From positions 1 through 48,926 of the forward strand of contig JAUVIR010000019.1 in assembly GCA_030592645.1 (NCBI GenBank): a stretch of 48,926 nt of DNA. Direction: 5' to 3'. Below, in pieces: positions 40,670 through 48,926 of this stretch. This DNA is from Candidatus Fermentibacterota bacterium. GTDB taxonomy: Bacteria > Fermentibacterota > Fermentibacteria > Fermentibacterales > JCC-6. The first letter of the stretch is position 1. Each line of letters opens with the position of its first letter. The notes under the pieces were generated by a model. It worked only from the letters and a program-made list of their open reading frames with translations, was not told the origin of the DNA and did no database searches. The translations under genes were made by a program, and so were the position numbers.

Positions 40670-43078
40670 ATGAAAACGGGATTGTATATTCTCATTATGT
40701 CCTTACTGGTTATTGCCGGTTTTTCTTACGCCTCTGAAGTAACGTTGAATATTCCATTCGACGAAACAGAACTCACAATAACCAGTATGGATACATTCAT
40801 AAAAGTAATTGTTCCCGGTTTACCTTCGACGGGGATCGTCGGTTTTCCTTCTCTTCCTGTGATGCCTGTCAGAATTGCCATGCCGACCGGATGCCGTGCT
40901 GTTTCAATCAAGATCATTGAAGCGGAATACAGAACCTTCCCTTCCAGACCGGAATTGATTCTTCCATCAACTCTGCCCGTTCCTGTCTCTCTGCCGGGGC
41001 GTTCAGTACCCGTTCAACCTGATCCAGCTCTCTATGGCTCAGATGAATTCTATCCGGACAGAACTGTTGAGCTGACCGGATCATCAGCTCTATGGGGTAT
41101 TCCTGTGGCCGATGCAACCGTATATCCGGTACGATGGAATCCTTCAAGCAGAGAGCTGCAGGTTCTTTCAAACCTGCGGGTCTCGGTTCAATACGAAAGC
41201 GATAACTCCGTAATGCTGATCAAGAAAAGACTCCTTTCAAGTGAGCTGCGCTCACAGGAGATGGTTAGACATCTCGTTGTGAACCCCGGAGGGGTCTCTC
41301 CCTCGGGCGCTTCATTCGTCGAAGCAAAAGATCTTCTCTACGGTCAATATGTTATCATCACAATTCCCGAATATGAAACTGTGATGCAGGAACTCGCTGA
41401 TTGGAAAACAGCAAAGGGCGTTCCCGCCAATGTCTATACAACTGACTGGATACAGAGTCAGTACAGTTTTTATGATCTCCCGCAGGATATCCGGGCATTT
41501 CTCACTGACTGTCGGGATGAAGGTGTGGATTTTGTGCTCATAGCCGGAGATGACAGCAGAGTCGTAGCCAGAAGAGCGAAGCTGGATACAGGAAGTAATA
41601 CCGAATATGCACCCTCCGATCTTTACTTCGCTGATATCAACGACTCCTATCCGGGGGAAGACCTCTGGGACAGTAGCGGAAATCACGTATGGGGCGAGTC
41701 CACAGACGATGTCGACTATCACCCGGATCTATGGGTAGGCCGCGCTACTGTAGCTTCTTCAGCAAAGGCAGAATTGTTTGTTAACAAGGTTCTTTTCTAC
41801 GAGCACAGGCCCAGCAGTTATGACACGGCTCTTGTTGATTACTTCGAATCCTCCCCGCCGGAGATAAGAATGGGATACACCTGCGGTGATCTTTCCGGCT
41901 CCGGCACCAGTTACGGCGGTGAAGGCGGTGAACTCATCTCTGTCAATTTCGTTCCGCCCGGATGGGATGAAGAAAAGCTCTACGAGATGTGGAGCACAAA
42001 CAGCACACCGAATACCATAGCGATGATAAGTGACGGCGCTCATCATGTTTATCACGCAAATCATGGCGGCATAACAGGCATGTATACTAATTACGGGGAA
42101 GATTTCACTGTTACGGATATCATGAATCTCACTAACATTACACAAGGCTCCAGTGTTACAATATGGAACACAATGGCCTGCCTGACCGGTACCTTTGATG
42201 AGTGGTGCTGTGGCGATGGCTGGATCAACAGCGAAGAGGGTGGTGGTTTCGGAGCATTCAATGCCAGATATGGATGGTACTTCCCCGGAGCAATCGGCGA
42301 AGGAATGAGCGAGCACTTATGTCAGGCTTTCTATGATGAGTACTTCAATAACGATCTGTTCGAACTGGGAATTGCCCACGCAACCGGCCTGGATGATTAC
42401 CATCCGCCTTCGCAGCCTTATTCAGAATATTATGACTGGTGCGTGAAGGAATACAATCTCTTTGGAGACCCTGAGCTTCCAATGTGGACACTCGAATCTA
42501 TGGAGCTGACAGTTACTCATACTTCCGCTATCTCCGGCAACAGCAGTATTCTTGTGAATGTGTCCAGCGGCGGGAACCCTCTTCCAGGTGCCCGTGTATG
42601 TCTTCAGAAAGGTGCCTGGCAGACTGGTGAAATCTATGAGATCGATTATACCGATGATGCAGGACAAGTAGAAATTTACGTAACTCCATCGACAACCGGT
42701 GCTCTCGAGATATACGTCTGGGCTCACAATCATGACACATATGATGGAACCATAGATGTTACGGGAGTTGGTATAAGTGAGCCTGAAGGCTCCTCCGTTT
42801 ACTTCGGCACCTGGAGCTCCGTATCACCCAACCCGGCGTTCAGCAGTGCTGTTATCAGTTTCTGCCTTGAACAGGCCGGCCCTGCACACGTTTACGTCTT
42901 CGATATCACAGGTAGAATCGTGATGACTCTGGTCAGTGGTGAACTCAGTGCAGGTTTCCACTCGCTGGAGTGGAATCTTTGTGACAACTCAGGCACGGAA
43001 GTACCTTCCGGGCTTTATCACATCAGGATTTCTTCAGGATTAGAAGCAGCATCAACCGGTATGATTGTGATAAGATAA
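40670..43078 (+). CDS. Secreted C25 (gingipain-like) peptidase with type IX-like C-terminal domain
   Basis: 802 residues. Signal peptide (MKTGLYILIMSLLVIAGFSYA), a propeptide-like N domain (about 25-200), then the C25 catalytic domain with the motif VYHANHGG (His465) and TMACLTG (Cys504), the gingipain catalytic pair. Next comes an Ig-like segment and, from about 710, a FlgD/T9SS-type C-terminal domain (SVSPNPAFSSAVISF, VYVFDITGRIV, AGFHSLEWN, SGLYHIRI). Such domains direct export and surface attachment in FCB-group bacteria. A sorting or secretion system gene is not in this window. Confidence 0.88.
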   Translation: MKTGLYILIMSLLVIAGFSYASEVTLNIPFDETELTITSMDTFIKVIVPGLPSTGIVGFPSLPVMPVRIAMPTGCRAVSIKIIEAEYRTFPSRPELILPSTLPVPVSLPGRSVPVQPDPALYGSDEFYPDRTVELTGSSALWGIPVADATVYPVRWNPSSRELQVLSNLRVSVQYESDNSVMLIKKRLLSSELRSQEMVRHLVVNPGGVSPSGASFVEAKDLLYGQYVIITIPEYETVMQELADWKTAKGVPANVYTTDWIQSQYSFYDLPQDIRAFLTDCRDEGVDFVLIAGDDSRVVARRAKLDTGSNTEYAPSDLYFADINDSYPGEDLWDSSGNHVWGESTDDVDYHPDLWVGRATVASSAKAELFVNKVLFYEHRPSSYDTALVDYFESSPPEIRMGYTCGDLSGSGTSYGGEGGELISVNFVPPGWDEEKLYEMWSTNSTPNTIAMISDGAHHVYHANHGGITGMYTNYGEDFTVTDIMNLTNITQGSSVTIWNTMACLTGTFDEWCCGDGWINSEEGGGFGAFNARYGWYFPGAIGEGMSEHLCQAFYDEYFNNDLFELGIAHATGLDDYHPPSQPYSEYYDWCVKEYNLFGDPELPMWTLESMELTVTHTSAISGNSSILVNVSSGGNPLPGARVCLQKGAWQTGEIYEIDYTDDAGQVEIYVTPSTTGALEIYVWAHNHDTYDGTIDVTGVGISEPEGSSVYFGTWSSVSPNPAFSSAVISFCLEQAGPAHVYVFDITGRIVMTLVSGELSAGFHSLEWNLCDNSGTEVPSGLYHIRISSGLEAASTGMIVIR

Positions 43079-43155
43079 ACTTATAGAGTAACTTCGTGGT
43101 GGACGTTTAAATTGACATGTCCATGCTCCGAATTATATTGATAGTTGGTAAAAAA

Positions 43156-43178
43156 TGGGGGCAGCTTAAATTCGGCGG
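43156..43178 (+). repeat. Possible REP-element half
   Basis: The sequence tgggggcagcttaaattcgg (43156-43175) is similar to the RAYT mini-element end (tggggtcg-cttgaattttgg) with the same T-GGGG-x-C...CTT-R-AATT layout. No partner arm or gene is seen nearby. Confidence 0.35.
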
Positions 43179-43207
43179 GCTATATACGCTGATAGATTGG
43201 ATATAGT

Positions 43208-44047
43208 ATGAAAATTCTCTTTATTGTTCTGTTAGTTGCTGGAATGGCTTTTAACGGTTATGCTGACGAAGGCCTCTCAGCTGCCGAGCCGCAGCATGAA
43301 TATTCCACGGACGACATAATTCTGACCTCTCTTGGCACATGGGTCGTAATTGGCGCTAAAACCCCCAGAGGTATCGACTGCTCCGATTCCGTCAGCGAAA
43401 TCTACATCACCGACTACAGTACCGATATGATTGCTGTCTTCGATTATACCGGTGCTTTGCTCGATCAGATCGCTTGCCCGGGCGAGGTCCCTGATGTCGC
43501 AGGTATCTGCCAGGGTCCTGACTTCCTTCTGATAAACGATTTCGGATCAGATACGGATATTTACAGATACCAGTCGGGCACCTGGAACCCGGATTTCACA
43601 AATCCAGCCTCCGCACCCACGGGTATGGACATGGACGCGACCGGTGCAATCTGGGAAATTGAAGCCTCCACCAACACCCTCTATCGCTTCGACGCAAGCG
43701 GCACTCTTCTCAATCAATGGATCCGTCCCGAGCCGCCCGCCAGCGCTTCTGCGATGGCCTGTACCATCTTCCCCATAAACGGTACGAACGTGGTAATGAT
43801 AGGCGGCATGACCTGGGCAGACTTTTACTTCTACGAGTGGGACGGGACAGACCTGACATTCATCGGCACGCATGTAACTCCCCAGAGCTCCAATAAAAGC
43901 TATGGTGCCGCATGGTGCAGTCAGCGCGACACTATCTTCTGGGTATACAAAGGCGGCGGGACTTTCTACGTTTGCGAGTTCCAGTGCTTCATCACCGGTG
44001 TAGCGCTTGAACGCACTACATGGGGAGCTATAAAGGCAGTGATCTAA
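43208..44047 (+). CDS. Secreted propeller-like protein with TWGxIKA terminus
   Basis: 279 residues with a signal peptide (MKILFIVLLVAGMAFNGYA). Repeats such as VSEIYITDYSTDMIAVFDYTGALLDQ, WEIEASTNTLYRFDASGTLLNQ and a Kelch/NHL-like pattern suggest a beta-propeller. Ends ALERTTWGAIKAVI, matching the terminus of the protein at 26891. Likely secreted and possibly anchored by the shared terminus. A strong terminator follows. Confidence 0.75.
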   Translation: MKILFIVLLVAGMAFNGYADEGLSAAEPQHEYSTDDIILTSLGTWVVIGAKTPRGIDCSDSVSEIYITDYSTDMIAVFDYTGALLDQIACPGEVPDVAGICQGPDFLLINDFGSDTDIYRYQSGTWNPDFTNPASAPTGMDMDATGAIWEIEASTNTLYRFDASGTLLNQWIRPEPPASASAMACTIFPINGTNVVMIGGMTWADFYFYEWDGTDLTFIGTHVTPQSSNKSYGAAWCSQRDTIFWVYKGGGTFYVCEFQCFITGVALERTTWGAIKAVI

Positions 44048-44074
44048 CCGTCTGTTCTATTCTCTCATTAAATT

Positions 44075-44099
44075 AAGGCCCCTCCCGGAGGGGCCTTTT
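44075..44099 (+). terminator. Intrinsic terminator after the propeller gene
   Basis: aaggcccct and aggggcctt form a 9-bp GC-rich stem with loop cccgg, followed by TTTT. It lies 27 bases after the stop at 44045-44047, facing the convergent glycosyltransferase-like gene. Confidence 0.9.
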
Positions 44100-44149
44100 C
44101 TGATAGCATTATTCGTTTCGTTCTCAGGGACATGATCATCATGTTCCAT

Positions 44150-45718
44150 CTATTCCCCGTGTAATATCCAGACGGAATCGCCTGCTGTGAATTCAGGGAA
44201 ATACTGAGAATAAACGCTGTCATAATAACATCTCTCGACTTCTTCAAAAAGCCATCTATGGTAGATAATCACGTCAGTATTCTCCTGTATATCGGGAAAC
44301 TGCGGGATATCCCGGAGAAAATCCGGAAAACGCGCAAGAAAAGCGTATTGACGCACATATCCCGTAGAGGTCTGGAACAGAGCGTACCGTCGTACATTTC
44401 TGTCAAAGGGGATTTCAAGGACTGTATTCTCAGAGGGTATATCGTAACACTCTCCGGGTATCTCAGCAGGCAGAAGCGGCAGTGTCATAACCGTCATTTC
44501 AAACAGCAGGAGAAACATGAACAGCGCCCGCAGTCTTTCTTTCATCAGCGAAAATGCCATTCCCGCGCCAACAGCGGCCAGAACACCTCCAAGAATTGCA
44601 AACCGTGAAGGGGCTCGAATTCCATTCAGAACAGGGATGCTCTGCATCAGTCGAAACGGCAGGGGGATCCCAAGCGGTTTCCCGAGGATCCGAAGCTCGG
44701 GGCCAAGACTCAGCAGGAACAGTCCGAGCACGACAGCCGCGAATCTCCAGCGTTTCTTCTTCCAGATAATGATCGCGAAGGCTGCAAATATGACAAGACC
44801 AGGCGTGACCACACCTTCATACGTATTCGGCATCCATGACACTCTCTGCTGCAGCCCTGTTACTCCTCCGAGAAGACCGAATGGAGAGGGGAGAATGAAC
44901 GACTGGGGCTCAGCCGACCAGTATATAGCTTCTCTCCAGTTCATTACCGGGGAACCGGCATCTCCGGGTGAAGTTACGACAAAGGCTCCGTAGAGAATTA
45001 TTACCGCTATCACCACAAGAACAAGCATAGCGGTTCTTTTCCAGTCCGCACGTGTTATGAATGCTGTTGCTATCACTCCGATACCAGCGAATATCGCATG
45101 AAACGGGCTCTGAAACGCTGCTGCCAGCATAGCTGCCGCAAACCCGAGATAATATCTCCGCTTCCTGTTCTTAAGGTATTCTCTGCATAGCCACAGGGTC
45201 GCTATCAATGCCCAGCAATTCGCGAGCTGATAGTGCTGCAGAAGGTGAGCTGTTCTGGAGGGAAGCCAGACCAGAGCCAGAGCCGTAAAGAGTGCGCCGT
45301 ACCTGTCCGCGCCCCATGATCTTGCCAGATACCAGCCGAACAGTCCTGTGAGCAGAGTACCCAGCAGCAGCGAGAGATTGAACGAAAGAGCCGGATCAGC
45401 GCCGCTTATTCCTGTAACAGCGAAGAAGTAAGTATCGAACCAGCCTATATGGTGGTAAACCAGGGAAATACCATCTGGAGGGTAAACAAGATCACAGTAT
45501 CGGGGATCAATACCTTTTTCAAGAGCATTCGAAACCCACCAGAAATGCCATACATGATCGTAAACATCGGAATCGTTCTTAACGGCTGCCCCGGGCATTG
45601 GATCACCGATGATCCTCTGCTGATGAGACAGAAATACTCTTCCATAGGGAAGCAGCAGTAGAAACAGTGAAACAAGAACTATCGCAGCAAATGATAATCT
45701 CGACGCTGAACTTTTCAG
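44150..45718 (-). CDS. GT-C-like polytopic membrane protein, probable CTG start
   Basis: 522 residues with many membrane helices. The N-terminal loop DSDVYDHVWHFWWVSNAL with an acidic pair and the order of helices fit GT-C glycosyltransferases (dolichyl/polyprenyl-phosphate-mannose type), but no close family was recognised. Reading from the first ATG (45598) omits a leader KSSASRLSFAAIVLVSLFLL that looks like the first membrane helix. In this frame no ATG, GTG or TTG exists before a stop, but CTG 45718 has GAGAGGG six bases upstream and overlaps the previous stop as CTGA, the same geometry as ATGA. Confidence 0.6.
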   Translation of the reverse strand: MKSSASRLSFAAIVLVSLFLLLLPYGRVFLSHQQRIIGDPMPGAAVKNDSDVYDHVWHFWWVSNALEKGIDPRYCDLVYPPDGISLVYHHIGWFDTYFFAVTGISGADPALSFNLSLLLGTLLTGLFGWYLARSWGADRYGALFTALALVWLPSRTAHLLQHYQLANCWALIATLWLCREYLKNRKRRYYLGFAAAMLAAAFQSPFHAIFAGIGVIATAFITRADWKRTAMLVLVVIAVIILYGAFVVTSPGDAGSPVMNWREAIYWSAEPQSFILPSPFGLLGGVTGLQQRVSWMPNTYEGVVTPGLVIFAAFAIIIWKKKRWRFAAVVLGLFLLSLGPELRILGKPLGIPLPFRLMQSIPVLNGIRAPSRFAILGGVLAAVGAGMAFSLMKERLRALFMFLLLFEMTVMTLPLLPAEIPGECYDIPSENTVLEIPFDRNVRRYALFQTSTGYVRQYAFLARFPDFLRDIPQFPDIQENTDVIIYHRWLFEEVERCYYDSVYSQYFPEFTAGDSVWILHGE

Positions 45719-45969
45719 GGCATTGCCCTCTCAATACTGGAAAGAGTTCCCGAAATGCCTGAAAGCTCACCTGATATATCGTCGATATTATCTGCTATCT
45801 CTCTGAGGTAATAGCTGTCTCCAAAACCGCTTGAACTGTCCCATTCAGCGTATGCCGCTCCGGGTGAAATCAGATACCCCACAAGGAATACCGCTGCCAG
45901 AACCGCAAAAACAATACTTGCAGCAAAGGCTTTCTCGAAACCGTTTTCAAACCTTACGTCGACCTTCAT
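45715..45969 (-). CDS. Small membrane protein
   Basis: 84 residues: a single membrane helix (AFAASIVFAVLAAVFLVGYLI) and a C-terminal amphipathic helix (REIADNIDDISGELSGISGTLSS) likely to form a coiled coil. AAAGGACGG precedes ATG 45969. Lies between the barrel-SppA gene (26-base gap) and the GT-C-like gene (4-base overlap), so it belongs to that operon. Confidence 0.65.
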   Translation of the reverse strand: MKVDVRFENGFEKAFAASIVFAVLAAVFLVGYLISPGAAYAEWDSSSGFGDSYYLREIADNIDDISGELSGISGTLSSIERAMP

Positions 45970-45995
45970 CTCAATCCGTCCTTTCCGTTCAGAGG

Positions 45996-48344
45996 CTAAT
46001 CAATACTTACCGGCTGCATCAGGTACAGAATCTGATCAGAACCAAGGAATTCAACGAGATATTCGGAAACCCCAAAGCCGGGTAATGCTATGCTGCCCGG
46101 AAAAGAGGGTGTAGGGTAAATGCGGATTTCCGGTGCTTCGTCAATGTTCATTCCTGTAAGCCCGGCGGCATAATACACCGCATCTATAACTCCTCCGTAC
46201 TCATCGATCAAACCTATTTCCAGGGCGTCTGCACCGGACCATACCCTGCCCTTCCCAATGGAATCAACTTCTTCAAAGGTCATTTCCCTGCCCCGGGCAA
46301 CCGTTTCAACGAAAAGGTTGTAGCCGTCCTCAAGAAGATCAAATGACCTTCCCCTCTCTCTGTCAGTGTATGGGCGGAATGGGCTGTACATGGATGCCAT
46401 GGGACCTGTTGTGACTTCCTCAGTATTTATTCCAAGGCTGTCCAGCAAACCGCCGAAGGAGAATTTACCGGATATTATTCCGATGGAACCTGTAACGGTC
46501 ATCCTGTCTGCGAAAATTCTGTCCGCTCCGCAGGCCATCGCGTAACCGCCGGATGCTGCCGTGCCACCCATGGAAACGATTACCGGAATCTCCCTGCGAA
46601 TGTTATCAACCGCATGGTACATGTCGTCGCTGGCAAGGGCATCCCCCCCGGGCGAATCGATTCTAAGTACGATCGCCTGAACACCGGGCTGTGATGCGGC
46701 TTCCCGAAGGGCACTGCATATACTCTCGCTGCCCATGACTCTGCCTAAGGGGAAAGCAGAACCGCTCCCTCCCCTGTTAATGAAACCTGTCGCCACTACA
46801 ACCGCGATATGGCTGCCCGGTCCCCATTCATCTTCCACGGGAATGGAAGCAGCATAGTTCTCCATTGAAATCACGGATATCTCTCTACCCAGCTCATCTT
46901 CAATCCTCTCCTCAATCTCGTCCTTATAGCAGATACCGCTCACCATTCCTGCGGTTACAGCTCTCGCCGCAGTATAGGGTCCGGCGTTCATTATCAGATG
47001 AAGCTGTGCGGGTTCAAGCCCGGTACCGTTGGCAACACCCGCAATAAGCTCGCGCTGCAGGGATTCAAGAAGAGCGGTTGTAGCCCTTCTATGGGCATCT
47101 GACATGTCCGAACGGGTCAGCATTTCACTTGCGCTCTTGTACTCGCCTATATGCTGGAAATCCGGGTAGATGCCTATGTCGTCAAGGAAGTCTCTGAGGA
47201 AAAATCCAGTCGATGCCAGGCCGATGAACGAAATGCTTCCACGGGGATGCATCCAGATCCTGTTTCCGCAGGAAGCGAGGTAGTATTCACCGTTGTCGCC
47301 GATTTCAAGGTAGAAATAGACTTTCTTTCCGGATCCCTTTATTCGCTGCAGGAGGTTCCTTATCTCCTCAGCCTGCGCCAGGGAACCCGCTGATCCCTCA
47401 ATATCGACTATCACTCCAGCAATGGTATTATCCGAAGCGATCCTGTCCAGAATAAGGGCTGTTTCTGTGAAGCAGGGCAGAACAGGACCCAGGAAAGCCC
47501 TCTGTCTGAGTTCATCGAAATGATCGGTCTCAAGCCGTACGAATATTCCCGATGGCGCAAGCAGGTTCTGCCCGGGGGCTGAGCTGAAGGTTATATCCCC
47601 TCTGGAAGAGGAGTAGGAATAGTTATCATCGGTAATTGCGCCATACGAAAGGGCGGCTTGTCCGAACCCGGCTTCCAGACCCAGGCTAAGATAATTCTCC
47701 CCGGCATCAGCCCTGATTGCGAGTCCTTCCAGCGGGCGAACTTCAACTCCTGCTGAAAAACTGTAATCCTCGAACTCCGTTCCGGTTTCGAGATTCGTAA
47801 CGATCGTAAGATCCTCGCCAAACGGCCTTGCAGCGAAACCGGCTCTATACGATGCTTCTACATCAATATCACCCGGGAGATCTATTCCTCCCCTTCTCAC
47901 AAGGCCGAAGCTGAACCATTCCAGAGGACGGACAATCATGCCAAGAGTATAGAAATCCTTACCTGAAAAGGAGTTGTTTCTCTCTGTGGGATCGAACCAG
48001 GTGTAACCAACTCCGATTGAAGCGGTATTTCCGAAGACATTCATGCTGGAGGAAAAGGTGAATTTCCTCATACTGACATCGTCATCCCACCATCCGGAAA
48101 AACCGGCACCCGGTAATGCTATGGAAATCCTGTCAAATCCCTCAAAGGTGCTGTCGGATGCTGTCATGCCAATCCTGAGTCTGAGACTGTTTATGAAACT
48201 GAAACCGGCAGGATTCACAAGTTCTGGATTACCAGCTTCAGGATAGGCCACCCAGTTGAATACTTCGTTCGGACCCGGTGCAGAAATAGCTCCCGCCATG
48301 GATACAAGAATAAAAAGAACCGGAATAAAATTGAATACTTTCAT
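45996..48344 (-). CDS. SppA-type protease with N-terminal outer-membrane barrel-like domain
   Basis: 782 residues. Signal peptide (MKVFNFIPVLFILVSMAGAISA), then about 250 residues with alternating-hydrophobic strands (SLRLRIGM, ASIGVGYTWF, FSFGLVRRGG, YSFSAGVEVRP, LSLGLEAGF, AALSYGAI) like an outer-membrane beta-barrel. From about 285 it is a two-domain S49 signal peptide peptidase with the catalytic Lys403 (GEYKSASE) and Ser598 (TAASGGYAMACGA), separated by 195 residues as in long SppA. Normal long SppA has an N-terminal membrane anchor and no barrel. Only a Lys/Ser dyad protease of the periplasm is expected. AGGAGGT precedes ATG 48344. Confidence 0.8.
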   Translation of the reverse strand: MKVFNFIPVLFILVSMAGAISAPGPNEVFNWVAYPEAGNPELVNPAGFSFINSLRLRIGMTASDSTFEGFDRISIALPGAGFSGWWDDDVSMRKFTFSSSMNVFGNTASIGVGYTWFDPTERNNSFSGKDFYTLGMIVRPLEWFSFGLVRRGGIDLPGDIDVEASYRAGFAARPFGEDLTIVTNLETGTEFEDYSFSAGVEVRPLEGLAIRADAGENYLSLGLEAGFGQAALSYGAITDDNYSYSSSRGDITFSSAPGQNLLAPSGIFVRLETDHFDELRQRAFLGPVLPCFTETALILDRIASDNTIAGVIVDIEGSAGSLAQAEEIRNLLQRIKGSGKKVYFYLEIGDNGEYYLASCGNRIWMHPRGSISFIGLASTGFFLRDFLDDIGIYPDFQHIGEYKSASEMLTRSDMSDAHRRATTALLESLQRELIAGVANGTGLEPAQLHLIMNAGPYTAARAVTAGMVSGICYKDEIEERIEDELGREISVISMENYAASIPVEDEWGPGSHIAVVVATGFINRGGSGSAFPLGRVMGSESICSALREAASQPGVQAIVLRIDSPGGDALASDDMYHAVDNIRREIPVIVSMGGTAASGGYAMACGADRIFADRMTVTGSIGIISGKFSFGGLLDSLGINTEEVTTGPMASMYSPFRPYTDRERGRSFDLLEDGYNLFVETVARGREMTFEEVDSIGKGRVWSGADALEIGLIDEYGGVIDAVYYAAGLTGMNIDEAPEIRIYPTPSFPGSIALPGFGVSEYLVEFLGSDQILYLMQPVSID

Positions 48345-48436
48345 CTTTCTCTACCTCCTGACAGCAGATAGCAGGGAACCATCATATTTGTTTCATCAAG
48401 ATGAAAATAACCGGGACACAGCACAATTCCGCGGAA

Positions 48437-48925
48437 TCAGATAGGGTGTATGATCGGGTCTTCCTTCAGCACCCTGCTGAGTGTGTAAGAAGCAGTATCA
48501 GCTTCCTCGTCCGATAGAACTACAAAGACCCTGTTCCTGCTGGCTGCTATGTGCTTTACATCGATATGTTCCTTAGCCAGAGCGCTAAGTGCAAGGGTCA
48601 TGGTCCCGATAACCGTTTCGCAAACGGTCTCCTCAAGGTCGAAACTGAGTATAGCAAGGTCGTGCTGTACGGTGATATTCTCAATTCCAACCTTAGTCTT
48701 CATTTCATTAAGAACCTCATTCGTCTTCTCAAAGCAGCCTTCGGCAACGCTGAATGATATGTCCCCGCCTTCGGTTCCATGTTCGGTATTGAACATATGA
48801 AGAATGTTTATCTTCTTCTTCCCGAGTGCGGTAAAAAGCATACCTGCTGTTCCCGGTTCAGCCGGTACCCCATGACAGGTGAAACGGATGATCTTTCTTC
48901 TTCTTGTCATAAGGATTTCGTTCAT
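48437..48925 (-). CDS. ACT-domain protein, possibly partial
   Basis: 162 residues as seen, reading to within two bases of the window edge, so an upstream extension cannot be excluded. Two ACT-like modules are visible: about 12-80 (GTAGMLFTALGKKKINILHMFNT) and 88-160 (TMTLALSALAKEHIDVKHIAAS-RNRVFVVLSDEEA). Tandem ACT domains sense amino acids in aspartate kinase and related enzymes; here they stand alone or are the end of a larger protein. Confidence 0.65.
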   Translation of the reverse strand: MNEILMTRRRKIIRFTCHGVPAEPGTAGMLFTALGKKKINILHMFNTEHGTEGGDISFSVAEGCFEKTNEVLNEMKTKVGIENITVQHDLAILSFDLEETVCETVIGTMTLALSALAKEHIDVKHIAASRNRVFVVLSDEEADTASYTLSRVLKEDPIIHPI

Positions 48926-48926
48926 A

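Noticed and set aside
1-48926. CRISPR arrays, tRNA or rRNA genes
   Set aside because: No evenly spaced repeats and no tRNA or rRNA signatures were found while reading the intergenic regions.

Overview
The window looks like a piece of a Gram-negative, fermentative bacterial chromosome of moderate GC, most likely from an FCB-related candidate phylum (Fermentibacteria-like). That placement is inference. It rests on diderm features (lipoprotein signal peptides, a beta-barrel domain, an LPP20-type lipoprotein), a secreted C25 peptidase ending in a FlgD/type IX-like C-terminal domain, several secreted propeller-like proteins of which two end in a T-W-G-x-I-K-A motif, an ADP-forming acyl-CoA ligase, and an aspartate decarboxylase/antiporter pair. 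No phage, CRISPR, tRNA or rRNA genes were seen. Many genes use non-ATG starts (GTG, TTG and one probable CTG) with good ribosome binding sites.

Layout. 1-8.1 kb: the end of a secreted repeat protein, a terminator, the addB-addA recombination nuclease pair (minus strand), a secreted protein of unknown family and an FMN-binding PNPOx-like protein. 8.1-13.4 kb: a radical SAM/SPASM protein with a long unexplained C-terminal half, an HD-GYP/TPR protein and a secreted HEWG-type protein (all minus). 13.5-17.6 kb: an arsR / UPF0718 permease / disulfide protein / thioredoxin / ccdA operon followed by corA. 17.7-21.2 kb: queuosine precursor genes; queF on the plus strand converges on queC-queE-queD-folE2 on the minus strand, with an 18-bp perfect palindrome holding both stop codons at the meeting point. 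21.4-23.8 kb: small genes, then a decayed REP-associated (RAYT) transposase mini-element between 98-bp direct repeats. 24.0-26.8 kb: three lipoproteins resembling the FlgO/FlgP/FlgT set. 26.9-31.1 kb: a secreted propeller protein, a padR / split-permease operon, and an ABC exporter. 31.1-34.5 kb: a block holding an acyl-CoA ligase-GNAT fusion and gene remnants, bracketed by two diverged copies of the ABC permease 3' end. 34.5-38.3 kb: aspD-aspT and a small membrane protein. 38.5-44.1 kb: a DUF1015 protein, a lipoprotein, a small membrane protein, a gingipain-like peptidase and another propeller protein. 44.1-48.9 kb: a membrane glycosyltransferase-like protein starting at CTG, a small membrane protein, a barrel-SppA fusion and an ACT-domain protein at the edge.

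How the genes work together. AspD converts imported aspartate to alanine and CO2, and AspT exchanges aspartate for alanine, which can generate proton motive force. The ADP-forming ligase would make ATP from acyl-CoA. FolE2, QueD, QueE, QueC and QueF cover GTP to preQ1 without a gap. Two different UPF0718-type permease systems, one under ArsR and one under PadR, suggest metal(loid) or thiol-related export.

The most unusual items are the barrel-SppA fusion, the radical SAM protein with a large extra domain, the FlgO/P/T-like lipoprotein trio without flagellar genes nearby, the half-size paired permeases, and two insertion-like blocks that are each flanked by duplicated gene 3' ends and each contain an internally deleted gene.
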